A stretch of 49,652 nucleotides of DNA from Spirosoma fluviale (GTDB lineage Bacteria; Bacteroidota; Bacteroidia; Cytophagales; Spirosomataceae). Both the position numbers and the translations under genes were made by a program. Location of the stretch: assembly GCA_945906795.1 (NCBI GenBank), contig CAMDRO010000011.1:1-49652 (forward strand), in the 5' to 3' direction. Shown piece after piece: positions 28,775-37,879 of this stretch. Positions within the stretch are counted from its first letter, which is position 1. Each line of letters opens with the position of its first letter. The notes below the pieces were generated by a model, which did no database searches, was not told where the DNA came from, and worked only from the letters and a program-made list of their open reading frames with translations.

Positions 28775-28902
28775 AGGTAGATTTTTTTTGTATGTACGAA
28801 GTTAAGAAGAAGCGCTCAGAATTTTACCAGGACTTGAAAACAAGCATGGAATAAATTCAAAACAATCAGAGCTGCAGTGTAAACCCTAAAAATTTAAATC
28901 AA

Positions 28903-29712
28903 ATGCATTTACCGACTTTAGCCAATATGGGAAAAGGCCCATTTTTTTTAATGGCAGGTTCATGCGCCATCGAGAGTCACGATTTAGCTTTTGAAATTGC
29001 GGAAAGAATTAATGGAATCACTAAATCGATGGGGATACCTTATATTTTTAAAGGTTCTTACCGCAAAGCAAACCGAACAAAAATCGATTCATTTACTGGA
29101 ATAGGTGACATTAAAGCCTTAGAAATTTTAAAGGCCGTGGGCGATCATTATGCTTTGCCTACGGTTACAGATATTCATGAGAGTTCGGAAGCGGCCATGG
29201 CTGCTCCCTATGTAGATGTTTTACAAATTCCGGCCTTTCTTTGCCGCCAAACTGACTTGTTAGCCGCCGCGGCCCAAACAGGAAAAGCGGTCAATATCAA
29301 AAAAGGGCAATTCATGTCGGGAGCCTCCATGAAATTTGCTGTGGAAAAAGTTATACATGAAAATCCTGAGGCCATCGTTTACTTAACAGATCGAGGCAAT
29401 TCTTTTGGCTACGGAGACTTAGTGGTAGATTATCGTAATCTTCTCGAGATGTCGGCCTTAAACGTACCTGTCATCATGGATTGTACCCATTCCTTGCAAC
29501 GGCCCAACCAGACTACTGGCATAACCGGGGGCCAACCTGCCTTAATCGAAACCATTGCGAAAGCAGCCATCGCTGTAGGTGCAGATGGGATATTTATCGA
29601 GACTCACCCTAATCCATCGATGGCCAAGTCTGATGGCGCAAATATGTTGGCACTCGATCAATTAGAGGGTTTATTAGAGCGGCTTCTGAAAATTCGAGAA
29701 GCTATTTTATAG
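28903..29712 (+). CDS. kdsA: 3-deoxy-8-phosphooctulonate synthase
   Basis: A 269-aa enzyme condensing phosphoenolpyruvate with arabinose-5-phosphate to Kdo-8-phosphate for lipopolysaccharide. Motifs: GSCAIESHDLAFEIAERI, FKGSYRKANRTKIDSFTG, DCTHSLQRPNQTTG and IFIETHPNPSMAKSDG. The Cys in GSCAIES (Asn in the metal-independent enzymes) points to the metal-dependent class. Divergent from kdsD, so both genes may share regulation from the 128-bp region between them. Confidence 0.94.
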   Translation: MHLPTLANMGKGPFFLMAGSCAIESHDLAFEIAERINGITKSMGIPYIFKGSYRKANRTKIDSFTGIGDIKALEILKAVGDHYALPTVTDIHESSEAAMAAPYVDVLQIPAFLCRQTDLLAAAAQTGKAVNIKKGQFMSGASMKFAVEKVIHENPEAIVYLTDRGNSFGYGDLVVDYRNLLEMSALNVPVIMDCTHSLQRPNQTTGITGGQPALIETIAKAAIAVGADGIFIETHPNPSMAKSDGANMLALDQLEGLLERLLKIREAIL

Positions 29713-29833
29713 AGGAAATGAACGAATGATTACCCAAACAGATGATTTATTCAATGCTTTACAAAACATTAAATTTTAAAAACTAAGCATTAATGCTCAT
29801 TTTGAGCATCCTTATCAATTTTTAAGAAAAAAA

Positions 29834-30283
29834 TTACTTAACAGTCAGCGTCGTTCCCGTAATTTCAACCAAAAGTTTAGTAAGCCCTTTGGTGGCCGGA
29901 CCTAAAACCAATGAACCATCTGAACTGAAAGTTGACCCGTGCGCCGGACATAAAAACGATGATTTGGTATTATTATATTCAACTGTCGCCGCTGCATGGG
30001 GACAAACGGAGGACACTGCCAAAAAGCTTCCTACTACATTCCCAGAGGCTAATCGAATCAAAATGATACCATCTTTAGCTATAAAATCATTGATAGCCTT
30101 CACCTCCGTATCCAATTTAACCGTAAATACATTTGAACCTGGGCTCAGCACGGGGCTCGGGCTGGGAGTTGACACAGCTTTGGGCGCTGGTGCAGCATCT
30201 TTGGAACAGGCAGCTGTTAAATATGAAACACAAACGGCAGCTAAACCGCCCGTGACCGTAGTTAAAAATTTAGTTCTTTTCAT
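29834..30283 (-). CDS. Rieske 2Fe-2S lipoprotein
   Basis: A 149-aa protein. The N-terminus is a lipoprotein signal (VSYLTAAC, lipobox Cys near 26), followed by a Pro/Ser-rich linker (PKAVSTPSPSPVLSPGS). The Rieske cluster ligands are seen in SSVCPHAAATVEY (C-x-H) and FLCPAHGSTFSSDG (C-x-x-H). It resembles the small stand-alone Rieske proteins of Bacteroidota; there is no partner cytochrome b or oxidoreductase next to it. It probably carries electrons at the outer face of a membrane; the partner is unknown. Confidence 0.88.
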   Translation of the reverse strand: MKRTKFLTTVTGGLAAVCVSYLTAACSKDAAPAPKAVSTPSPSPVLSPGSNVFTVKLDTEVKAINDFIAKDGIILIRLASGNVVGSFLAVSSVCPHAAATVEYNNTKSSFLCPAHGSTFSSDGSLVLGPATKGLTKLLVEITGTTLTVK

Positions 30284-30547
30284 AGCATAATATTTTTTTA
30301 TTAAACATATTTCTGTTAGATATGTTTTAATTGTTTTATTATTTAAAAATAAATTTTTTGAATGGAAAAATTTATTCTACAAAAACATTTTAAAATGACA
30401 AAAAATAGCTCTAAAAAATTATAATTACATTTTCAAAAGCCTAAACATTAAAATTTTAATAAATTTATTTCCAATTCTTTCTTTTAAGAATTATATTTTT
30501 GAAATTACCGAAAATAATTGGGTTGACATTTTTCATTGAAAATATTT

Positions 30548-31456
30548 ATGCAAATAAATGCAATTTTATCAAAAGTATTTTTAGCCTTGCTCTCAATCGA
30601 AGCAAAAAAATCAGTGGAAAAAGTTATACTCATTATATCCATCATCAGTTTTATCATCCATTTGATTTTAATTTATTTGGTAAAATATCAACTAATTGAT
30701 TTTATCACGGATACCTCCCTGTTTAAAAGTCCCATTGCCGCCATTTACACGCCATTTTCTTTTATTTTAATTTATGAAGTATACCTTTTGGTTTACTACA
30801 TTCCAAAATCAGTGACTACCTACGTGAGTAAACAATATGAGATAATCACCTTAATTGTCATTCGTAGAATTTTCAAAGATTTGTCGAATTTGGAGTTATC
30901 TCAAGATTGGCTCAACATCAAAAGCGATAGGCAGTTTACCTATGACATCATTCTTTCAGTAGTGATTTTTTACTTAATTTATTTATTTAAAAATAATATC
31001 CTCATTTTAGTCAACGGAAAGACTATGAATAGAAAAGTAAGATTCGATTCCTTTATAGAACTTAAAAAATCTGTTGCTGTTTTTTTAGTACCTGCTTTGA
31101 TCATTATGGCTGCTTACAACTTGTTTAAATGGTCGAATTCACTTTTCAACCAATTTCCTACTTCTTACATGAATTTTAAAAATATCAATAATGTATTTTT
31201 TGAAGACTTCTTTACTTTACTGATTGTGGTCGATGTCTTATTGCTATTAATTTCTTTTTTCTACAGCGATAGTTTTCAAAAAGTGATGCGAAATTCGGGT
31301 TTTATCATTTCCACCATTTTGATTAGATTATCATTTTCCACCGAAGGTATAGTCAATAATTTACTGATCCTATCCTCTATTATTTTTGGATTACTCATTT
31401 TACTTATCCACAACCAATTTGAAAAACAGGAAGCCATGGATTTAGAAATTAAATAG
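30548..31456 (+). CDS. Polytopic membrane protein, unknown function
   Basis: About 302 aa from the ATG at 30548 (a TTG four codons earlier is less likely). Hydropathy suggests about six membrane segments: around residues 25-50, 65-90, 140-160, 175-195, 225-245 and 255-290. A conserved-looking basic/aromatic loop, YEVYLLVYYIPKSVTTYVSK followed by QYEIITLIVIRRIFKDL, lies after the second segment and could form a cytoplasmic helix. I do not recognise the family. It is AT-rich and lies ahead of two other small membrane-protein genes. Confidence 0.7.
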   Translation: MQINAILSKVFLALLSIEAKKSVEKVILIISIISFIIHLILIYLVKYQLIDFITDTSLFKSPIAAIYTPFSFILIYEVYLLVYYIPKSVTTYVSKQYEIITLIVIRRIFKDLSNLELSQDWLNIKSDRQFTYDIILSVVIFYLIYLFKNNILILVNGKTMNRKVRFDSFIELKKSVAVFLVPALIIMAAYNLFKWSNSLFNQFPTSYMNFKNINNVFFEDFFTLLIVVDVLLLLISFFYSDSFQKVMRNSGFIISTILIRLSFSTEGIVNNLLILSSIIFGLLILLIHNQFEKQEAMDLEIK

Positions 31457-31675
31457 ATTCAATGAAACAAAGGTGAATTAGAAACAATTATGGATCAAAT
31501 TAGTTTTTACTCTATTGATTTCAATAATTTCTAGACACAGTTTTCCGGAATTTAAAAAATCGTCAATTTAACAGATACACAATGAGTAAAGACCTTTAAA
31601 ATAAATAGATTTTTAAATTTATTATTCGCTTTTTACTCACATTCAATAAAAATTCAACCTTTAACAAACAAATAT

Positions 31676-31855
31676 ATGTTCAAAAATTTCAAAACATCGG
31701 AGATATTAATCGTCATACTTGTCCTTGTAATAATCGCTTTCAGTGAGTACAATTACCTAGTGCTTGGAGATAAGGACAAAGCTATCTTCGTCGGACTTTG
31801 GCCTCCAACCATACTAGGATTGGTGAATTTTTTCAATTCAAAACTTAAGAAATAA
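31676..31855 (+). CDS. Small membrane protein, 59 aa
   Basis: An ATG at 31676 opens 59 codons ending in TAA at 31853-31855. The product starts MFKNFKTSEILIVILVLVII and has one strong hydrophobic helix (residues 9-22) and a weaker second one (IFVGLWPPTILGLVNFF, about 37-53), with a lysine-rich end. Its stop codon shares one base with the ATG of the next gene (TAATG), which strongly supports translation of both. Family not recognised. The length is too small for many annotation cut-offs. Confidence 0.7.
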   Translation: MFKNFKTSEILIVILVLVIIAFSEYNYLVLGDKDKAIFVGLWPPTILGLVNFFNSKLKK

Positions 31856-32202
31856 TGGAATTAGATATTGTTTTACTAACGGCTGTTGTTGTTACGTTAT
31901 TTATAGTATTCATCATAGCAGTGTTCAGAGAATTCAAGGTGATGGAAAATGAGACATACCGTTATCAAAAAGAATCGGGTCCTCGAGCAGGTTTGGTTAA
32001 TTTTGTTGGAAATTTGGTGGCTAACAAATCTTTGACCAAAGTCGAAAAGCAATCAATTTATAATGCCATGCATCGAAATATTGCAGATATGGAATCTGAT
32101 GGTGTCTATTTTGATAAAACCGTGAAAGAAATCATTCGCGAAAAGATAGATGAACTTAAAAATGAAGAAACTAAAGTTGGTGCAAAAAAAGCTGATGAAT
32201 AA
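31855..32202 (+). CDS. Single-pass membrane protein with cytosolic helical tail, 115 aa
   Basis: The N-terminus is one membrane helix (IVLLTAVVVTLFIVFIIAVF), followed by a charged, mostly helical cytosolic part (KEFKV absent, but EKQSIYNAMHRNIADMESDG and IREKIDELKNEETK are clear). The segment YRYQKESGPRAGLVNF is a possible conserved core. No known domain recognised. Translation is coupled to the 59-aa gene upstream by a TAATG overlap, and 72 bp separate it from the fasciclin gene, so the three may form one transcript. Confidence 0.7.
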   Translation: MELDIVLLTAVVVTLFIVFIIAVFREFKVMENETYRYQKESGPRAGLVNFVGNLVANKSLTKVEKQSIYNAMHRNIADMESDGVYFDKTVKEIIREKIDELKNEETKVGAKKADE

Positions 32203-32274
32203 TTTTTTTTTAAACCTTTTAAAACAATCCATTAGTTAGGCTAGTTATACTATTTGAACTTAAAAAATAATAAC

Positions 32275-32787
32275 ATGAAATTTAAATTATTTGCAGCAAC
32301 CATTTCCGCTTTTGTTATCACCACTTTATCTGCCTCAGCCCAGAATACAGTCGTTGACATAGCAATCGGATCGAAAGATCACACCACATTAGTCGCAGCA
32401 GTGAAAGCAGCTGATTTAGTTTCAACTTTACAATCTGCAGGACCATTCACGGTCTTTGCTCCAACAAACGCCGCTTTTGAGAAACTTCCAAAAGGAACTG
32501 TAGAGACACTATTGAAGCCTGAAAACAAAGCTACCTTAGCTAAGATTCTTACTTATCACGTAGTGTCAGGCAATCTGAATGCTGCTGCGGTTGTGAAAGC
32601 AATCACAGACGCTAAGGGATCGTTGAGTATCAAAACAGTAAGTGGAGCTACGTTAAAAGCTTCGATCGTCGGCGGAAAAGTAATTTTAACCGATGAGAAA
32701 GGTGCAACTGCCACAGTAATAGCAACTGACTTAAACGCTGGTAATGGTGTTGTACACGTGATTGATTCGGTCGTTTTACCTAATTAA
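32275..32787 (+). CDS. Exported fasciclin-domain protein
   Basis: A 170-aa protein from the ATG at 32275 (the frame is open 7 codons earlier), with a signal peptide (KFKLFAATISAFVITTLSASA). One FAS1 domain fills the rest: HTTLVAAVKAADLVSTLQSA, GPFTVFAPTNAAFEKLP, ILTYHVVSGNLNA and the terminal GNGVVHVIDSVVLPN. FAS1 domains mediate adhesion or protein binding. It ends in a strong terminator 26 bp downstream. Confidence 0.92.
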   Translation: MKFKLFAATISAFVITTLSASAQNTVVDIAIGSKDHTTLVAAVKAADLVSTLQSAGPFTVFAPTNAAFEKLPKGTVETLLKPENKATLAKILTYHVVSGNLNAAAVVKAITDAKGSLSIKTVSGATLKASIVGGKVILTDEKGATATVIATDLNAGNGVVHVIDSVVLPN

Positions 32788-32812
32788 TAGTTTGTTTAAA
32801 ATTGGATTTTTT

Positions 32813-32844
32813 AAAAGACCACCCTATTTTATTGGTGGTCTTTT
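32813..32844 (+). terminator. Intrinsic terminator after the fasciclin gene
   Basis: A perfect 11-bp stem (AAAAGACCACC / GGTGGTCTTTT) with a 10-base loop, ending in T-rich sequence, 26 bp after the fasciclin stop. Confidence 0.88.
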
Positions 32845-32951
32845 ATTTTAATGTACCTCAACTCATAATTTAAGGGAAAGATTCATTTCGCTCCCAAATT
32901 GAATTTTGACGTTCAATCGCATGCATTTAGCGATAAAATAGACCTACAAAA

Positions 32952-33854
32952 ATGTTGAAAATAGCACATAGTGCAATATACGCACATCCTTTACCGGAGG
33001 GACATCGCTTTCCTATGTTGAAATATGAATTAATCCCTGAACAATTATTGTACGAAGGAAGTATCAAGCCAACTAATCTTTTTGTCCCAAAAGAATGTGC
33101 ATCTGATGATGTGCTTTTAACGCATAATAATGCCTATTTTGATCGCTTAATTCAGCAACAATTAACTGCCTCTGAACAAAGGAAAATTGGCTTTCCGCAA
33201 TCAGCCGAACTTGTTACAAGAGAACTAGTCATTACGCAGGGGACTATTGATTGTTCACTTTACGCCTTAGAGTTTGGATGTGCTATGAACGTGGCTGGTG
33301 GCACGCATCATGCCTTTGCAGATCATGGCGAAGGATTTTGTCTATTAAATGATATGGCCATTGCAGCCAATTATCTTTTACACAAAGATTTAGCCAAAAA
33401 AATACTCATTATCGACTTAGATGTTCACCAGGGAAACGGTACAGCCAAGCTGATGGAAAACGAAGACCGAGTATTTACGTTTAGTATCCATGGAAAAAAC
33501 AATTACCCCTTTCACAAAGAGCAATCAGACTTAGATATGGGATTGGAGAATGGGACTTCAGGATCCGTTTATTTAACTAAATTGGAATCGGTATTACCCT
33601 CATTATTAGATACCGTTCAACCCGATTTCGTGTATTATTTGTCGGGCGTCGACGTATTAGCCAGCGATAAATTGGGCCATTTTGAACTGAGTATCCAAGA
33701 GTGTAAACAACGCGATCAATTTGTTCTTGATCTCCTATACAAAAATAAAATTCCAGTATCAATCGCCTTAGGGGGAGGTTATTCACCTGACATTAAACAT
33801 ATTGTAGAAGCCCATTGCCATACGTTTAGAATTGCGATGGAATTGTATGGCTAA
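32952..33854 (+). CDS. Histone-deacetylase-family amidohydrolase
   Basis: A 300-aa cytosolic zinc enzyme of the HDAC/AcuC/acetylpolyamine amidohydrolase superfamily. GGTHHAFADHGEGFCLLND holds the catalytic His pair; ILIIDLDVHQGNGTAKLM gives the Asp and His zinc ligands; YYLSGVDVLASDKLG supplies the second Asp and SIALGGGYS closes the site. Bacterial relatives deacetylate acetyl-CoA synthetase (AcuC), polyamines or other acylated compounds; none can be chosen here. A single gene. Confidence 0.87.
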   Translation: MLKIAHSAIYAHPLPEGHRFPMLKYELIPEQLLYEGSIKPTNLFVPKECASDDVLLTHNNAYFDRLIQQQLTASEQRKIGFPQSAELVTRELVITQGTIDCSLYALEFGCAMNVAGGTHHAFADHGEGFCLLNDMAIAANYLLHKDLAKKILIIDLDVHQGNGTAKLMENEDRVFTFSIHGKNNYPFHKEQSDLDMGLENGTSGSVYLTKLESVLPSLLDTVQPDFVYYLSGVDVLASDKLGHFELSIQECKQRDQFVLDLLYKNKIPVSIALGGGYSPDIKHIVEAHCHTFRIAMELYG

Positions 33855-34098
33855 CCCAAAAGAAATTTGAACGATGATGATTCGGTTAAGATTCGTTAAA
33901 ATCCGAATTGAATTAGACTTTTGAATTACCAAAATCCACCTCAAACGAGATCCTACCTTTTAATAATATTTTAAAAATTTTAACGATTCCCTTCAAAAAT
34001 AAATATTCCTGAATCTCTGAAAAGCTTTTGAAAAATTCTTAAAATTGGAAAGAAATTATATTTTGAGAATAATCACAAATCCAATAATCCTTTATTGC

Positions 34099-35328
34099 AT
34101 GAATACATTTAAAAAATACCTTGTCATTTTTATTTTAGTTGGGCCCCTCCCCTCTTTAGCTCAAAAAGCAATTTATTTCCCGTCGGCTAATCAATGGGAA
34201 CATCATTCCCCTAGTTTTTTCAACATTGACAGCAATAAAATTAAAGAGGCCATTGCATATGCAATAAAAAATGAAAGTAAGCTACCTAAAAATCTTTGGC
34301 TTTCGCAGGCCATGCAATTTGGCAAAGAACCATTCTCAGACCCTATAGGACCCATGGCAGATCGGGGCCCTGCGGCCGGAATCATCATTTACAAGGGTTA
34401 TATTATTGCCGAATGGGGTAATCCTACCTCAGTGGAGATGGCCCATAGCGTGACTAAAAGCATGGTCTCATCAGTGGTTGGAATCGCCTATGACAAAGGG
34501 CTCATTCGTTCGTTGGAAGACAAGGTGTATACTTATTTGCCACCTATCGAAGTGGCTAATCAGGAAGCGGAACACGCTACTACTCAAAATCCGATAGCGA
34601 AAACTTCCTTCCTTTATCCCTTTGAAACAGCCCATAATCGTAAAATTAATTGGGATCACATGTTGAGACAAACCAGCGACTGGGAAGGTATTTTATGGGG
34701 TAAGCCTGATTGGGCCGATCGGCCTTCAGATAAACCTGCCGAATGGACCACTCGTCAACGATTTGAACCAGGAACCGTATATAAATACAATGATACAAGG
34801 GTTAATGCGCTTGTTTTGGCTGCCACCTTGGTTTGGCGGAAACCTCTACCTGAAGTACTTAGAGAAAACATCATGAATCCGATTGGCGCCTCCAACACCT
34901 GGGCTTGGACGGGGTACAAAAATGCCTGGATTATCGTCGATGGAAAAATGATCCAATCCGTCACCGGGGGTGGTCATTTTGGTGGAGGAATGTTTATAAA
35001 TGCCTATGACATGGGTAGGTTAGGCCTGTTAACTTTAAGAAAAGGAAATTGGAATGGCAAGCAAATATTATCAGAAGCCTGGATTCGAAAAGCGACTACA
35101 CCCACCTCCGTTAATACAGGCTACGGTTTTATGAATTACTTTTTAAATACGGACCAAAAATTATATCCATCGGCGCCGGCCACTGCTTACGCACATATTG
35201 GCAATGGAACAAATGCCATTTATGTAGATGCGGAGCGTGAGCTTGTCGCTGTAATGAGATGGATCGAGGATAAATCGATGGATGGATTTATCAAAATTAT
35301 GTTGAGTGCATGGCCCAATAAGAAATAA
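34099..35328 (+). CDS. Exported serine hydrolase, beta-lactamase class C type
   Basis: About 409 aa from the ATG at 34099, which opens a signal peptide (FKKYLVIFILVGPLPSLAQ); the frame is open 18 codons upstream. The nucleophile motif SxxK is in AHSVTKSMVSSVVG, the second motif (YxN) is in YKYNDTRVN, and the KTG-like box is HIGNGTN near residue 375. The family includes class C beta-lactamases, DD-peptidases and esterases. Most environmental members are esterases or D-peptide hydrolases, so a resistance role should not be assumed. Single gene. Confidence 0.83.
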   Translation: MNTFKKYLVIFILVGPLPSLAQKAIYFPSANQWEHHSPSFFNIDSNKIKEAIAYAIKNESKLPKNLWLSQAMQFGKEPFSDPIGPMADRGPAAGIIIYKGYIIAEWGNPTSVEMAHSVTKSMVSSVVGIAYDKGLIRSLEDKVYTYLPPIEVANQEAEHATTQNPIAKTSFLYPFETAHNRKINWDHMLRQTSDWEGILWGKPDWADRPSDKPAEWTTRQRFEPGTVYKYNDTRVNALVLAATLVWRKPLPEVLRENIMNPIGASNTWAWTGYKNAWIIVDGKMIQSVTGGGHFGGGMFINAYDMGRLGLLTLRKGNWNGKQILSEAWIRKATTPTSVNTGYGFMNYFLNTDQKLYPSAPATAYAHIGNGTNAIYVDAERELVAVMRWIEDKSMDGFIKIMLSAWPNKK

Positions 35329-35702
35329 TTTAACGTAACAGAGTCTATTGACAAATTAGCCCGATCACTCCCTTTTTTTACGCATTTGACCAAATCTCGT
35401 GGAAAACAAACTTGTCAACATGCGGGATTCCTTCGCCATAGCGCTGATGGAAATCGTTCCCGGTAATTTATATTCGACTCAAAGTTGAACCCAATTAAAT
35501 CATTCAAAATTTTTTGATTAAAAATCCTACTCATTGGAAGAAAAACATGAGCCTTTGTGTTAATTTATGAGGCAGTTTCAATTGGAATTATTTAAAATCT
35601 GATTATCCGATACAATTGACTGTTGAAGAAAATGCATTTTTAACAGCTAATTACAGTCGATTTTATTAGCAAATCATCTTGGTATTTAATTTGGAAAAAT
35701 GC
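35329..35702. other. Spacer, 374 bp, with a short coding-like fragment
   Basis: No full gene. Near 35570-35670 on the plus strand there is a stop-free run of about 32 codons ending in TAG (including PIQLTVEENAFLTANYSRFY) with no good start, perhaps a gene remnant. Nothing else was recognised. Confidence 0.4.
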
Positions 35703-36449
35703 TTACTTATGTCTAAACCAACAATCCATTCGGTCGTTTTCATACGCTTTAAATACGGTATTAACCGGAAAGCCATGGCGCAAATTTTCATTAAAGCGTG
35801 TTCTAGCTAAATAATTAAAAGCCCCCATGTCTCCCGTATAAGTGGTTTTATTTGTGCGATTATACGTTTCATGCAAAACACATAATTGCTGCAGAAAATC
35901 AAAAAAGATTGGGAATGCTCCGCCTATGACTCCACAATTCAGAAGTGTTTCTTTCGCAAAGCGATTTTCATACGCGCGGTAATCTGTGATTTGCTCCCGC
36001 AGGTGAGCCGCATGCGCGAGCATCCATTCATTGTCTAGTAATTTAGGTTCATCCCCACAAAAAAGAGCCGTTGGGTTATCTTTAAAAAAAGAATCATTAA
36101 ACGGATTTTGTGCTAAAGTAACGTCCGAAACATCGGTCACAAAAACACCTTGAATATGATCAGCCCTTTGCGCTAAAAAATCACGGTAGACAAAATACCG
36201 ATAAACATTTGGATTAAAATCGGGATTATACTCGATCCGTTCGAATGAAATATGTGCATTTTCAAAGCGCGCACACGTCTCGTCAGAAAAATTATTATGA
36301 AAAATGATGCCTTTGAGATTAGCCTTAGCTACTGATTCCGCCCATTCTTGCACTAATTCATAGGCGTCATCCACTAAAGTCGTGTTTCGATTTACATCAT
36401 AAACACCTGTGATATGGCAGGCGAGAACGAGATGAATATCAGGTGCCAT
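35703..36449 (-). CDS. Putative GT-A-type glycosyltransferase
   Basis: A 248-aa soluble protein. The pattern GVFVTDVSDVTLAQNPF near residue 105 resembles the DxD metal site region of GT-A enzymes such as plant and bacterial families that use D-x-x-D (here DVSD). NVYRYFVYRDFLAQ before it and LLNCGVIGGAFPIFFDFL after it (acceptor/donor loop) also fit, as does TYTGDMGAFNYL. It has no signal or membrane segment. The exact family is not recognised. The ATG shares one base with the stop of the GT2 gene upstream (TAATG), so the two are translated together and probably act on one glycan. Confidence 0.6.
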   Translation of the reverse strand: MAPDIHLVLACHITGVYDVNRNTTLVDDAYELVQEWAESVAKANLKGIIFHNNFSDETCARFENAHISFERIEYNPDFNPNVYRYFVYRDFLAQRADHIQGVFVTDVSDVTLAQNPFNDSFFKDNPTALFCGDEPKLLDNEWMLAHAAHLREQITDYRAYENRFAKETLLNCGVIGGAFPIFFDFLQQLCVLHETYNRTNKTTYTGDMGAFNYLARTRFNENLRHGFPVNTVFKAYENDRMDCWFRHK

Positions 36450-37102
36450 TAATTGGGATTTGAGGATAGCTCCTTCTTCAAAACAGCGCAGGTGCTATTC
36501 GGATTATTTCGGTAATATATATAGGATTTTTGGAACACCTTTTTTGCTCTAAACTGAATTTGAGCTCGTTCATAAAAGGCTGAATCAGCGGCAAAGCCCC
36601 CCTCAAAATCAATAGTTTTAAATACTTTCTGATGCCCAAACAAAGTCCCAAAAAGAACTGCATCATCCAAATGAATGGGCTTGCTTAAGTCGTTTTTATC
36701 TGGAACATAATAATCGTCCAATGAATTCACCACGGTCTCTGTGGTGGAACAGATCAGATCTACGTTTTCCATTTCCTGAAGACACGTACTCAAGTGAAAC
36801 GATTTGTATTCATCATCACTATCCAAAATGGTGATAAATTCACCGACACTATTTAAAACTCCGCGATTAATGGATTCGGCTTGGCCCCGATTACTGTGAC
36901 GAATGTAAACGATTTTGGCTTCGTGCTTCTCCACGTATTCCAACAGTGATTTTCGAGCGTTTCCTTTACTTCCATCGTCAATGATAATCAATTCAAAATC
37001 CTGGAAATCTTGCTCTAAAACAGAATCAATGGCCCTTTTAATCAAATGAAATTCCGTATTATATAGCGCCATTAACACCGATATTTTTATATTCTTAGGC
37101 AT
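36449..37102 (-). CDS. GT2-family glycosyltransferase
   Basis: A 217-aa GT-A enzyme. ISVLMALYNTEFHLIKRAID and SVLEQDFQDFELIIIDDGSK form the nucleotide-sugar binding half, RHSNRGQAESINRGVLNSVG follows, and ITILDSDDEY holds the DxD-type site. The C-terminal part is shorter than in many GT2 enzymes, lacking membrane helices. Likely role is sugar addition to a surface polysaccharide or to a protein. It is the first gene of a two-gene unit with the neighbouring putative glycosyltransferase. Confidence 0.88.
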   Translation of the reverse strand: MPKNIKISVLMALYNTEFHLIKRAIDSVLEQDFQDFELIIIDDGSKGNARKSLLEYVEKHEAKIVYIRHSNRGQAESINRGVLNSVGEFITILDSDDEYKSFHLSTCLQEMENVDLICSTTETVVNSLDDYYVPDKNDLSKPIHLDDAVLFGTLFGHQKVFKTIDFEGGFAADSAFYERAQIQFRAKKVFQKSYIYYRNNPNSTCAVLKKELSSNPN

Positions 37103-37879
37103 GATTTTTATTAAAATGTACTACAATGAAAGGTTAAGCAACAAATTTAGTGATTAAAAAACAAATAGGAAGAACAAGTGTAACTCATTATCAAAACTTA
37201 ATGTTAGCCGTGTTCATCAATCAAAAACAATGGTCGACCTTTAGTCTTGGAGCCATTAAAATGAGTATTGTATGTACCATGAATTTTGTTTCAAATGTCA
37301 TTTCGTTAATTATTTTAAGTAACATATAAGAAAAGTGAATAAACCGCTTGCCTGATTGGATTTATATGGAACTCCTATCATGATGCTATATTTCAAAATC
37401 AAACCCAACCCTATCGAATCTTAATCAGATCAAAACTAAACCAGATTAATCTATTTGTATTTTTTAATTTTTGAAAGACATGAATACCGAATGAAATAGG
37501 ATGGCCTTGCTTATTTGCTGCTATTCTTAAAATGGGATTTGTTTTATTTAAAATGAAATTAATGCTAAATTCGAATCAGCACGAAACACTCCTTAAGAAA
37601 ATACCAATTAGTTTGACGACCTACACTTGGATGATCTTCAGCTTTTGTGCTTTTCACCATTTGCGTCTGATTGTGCTCATATTTCTTAAATTTAGTGACT
37701 TTTTAATAAGTCAAACTATTTCTAAAATTTGTACAGCTATTTAGGGGGCTAGGACAATATATCAATTACTGGATTTATGTTAAGCTGGACAAAACGATCG
37801 TCATCTATCATAAACTAGTTGTCGGAGTGTATAATTAATTCAATTTGCAAATTATTTGCGTAATTTAATAGTCACTACT
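37103..37879. other. Gene-poor spacer, about 780 bp
   Basis: No gene supported. A 70-codon plus-strand frame at 37532-37744 is rich in hydrophobic residues but has no recognisable similarity, and a minus-strand stop-free run overlaps it (with AEDHPSVGRQTNWYFLK); both are more likely remnants or chance. A copy of the dispersed repeat lies at 37401-37451. The promoter of the acylase gene should be near the right end. Confidence 0.5.
37401..37451 (-). repeat. Dispersed repeat, copy A
   Basis: About 50 bp matching copy B at 40562-40610 along most of its length (shared cores AACCCTATCG-ATCTTAA and ATCAAAAC-AAACCA). On the minus strand both can be read in the same frame as G-L-V-L-I-x-L-R-[F/Y]-D-R-V-G-F, with most differences synonymous; copy A has TGA in place of the Arg codon. 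Confidence 0.6.

Noticed and set aside
37532-37744. 70-codon plus-strand frame
   Set aside because: Hydrophobic but with no recognisable motif, no coupled neighbour, and a competing stop-free run on the other strand; probably chance in AT-rich DNA.
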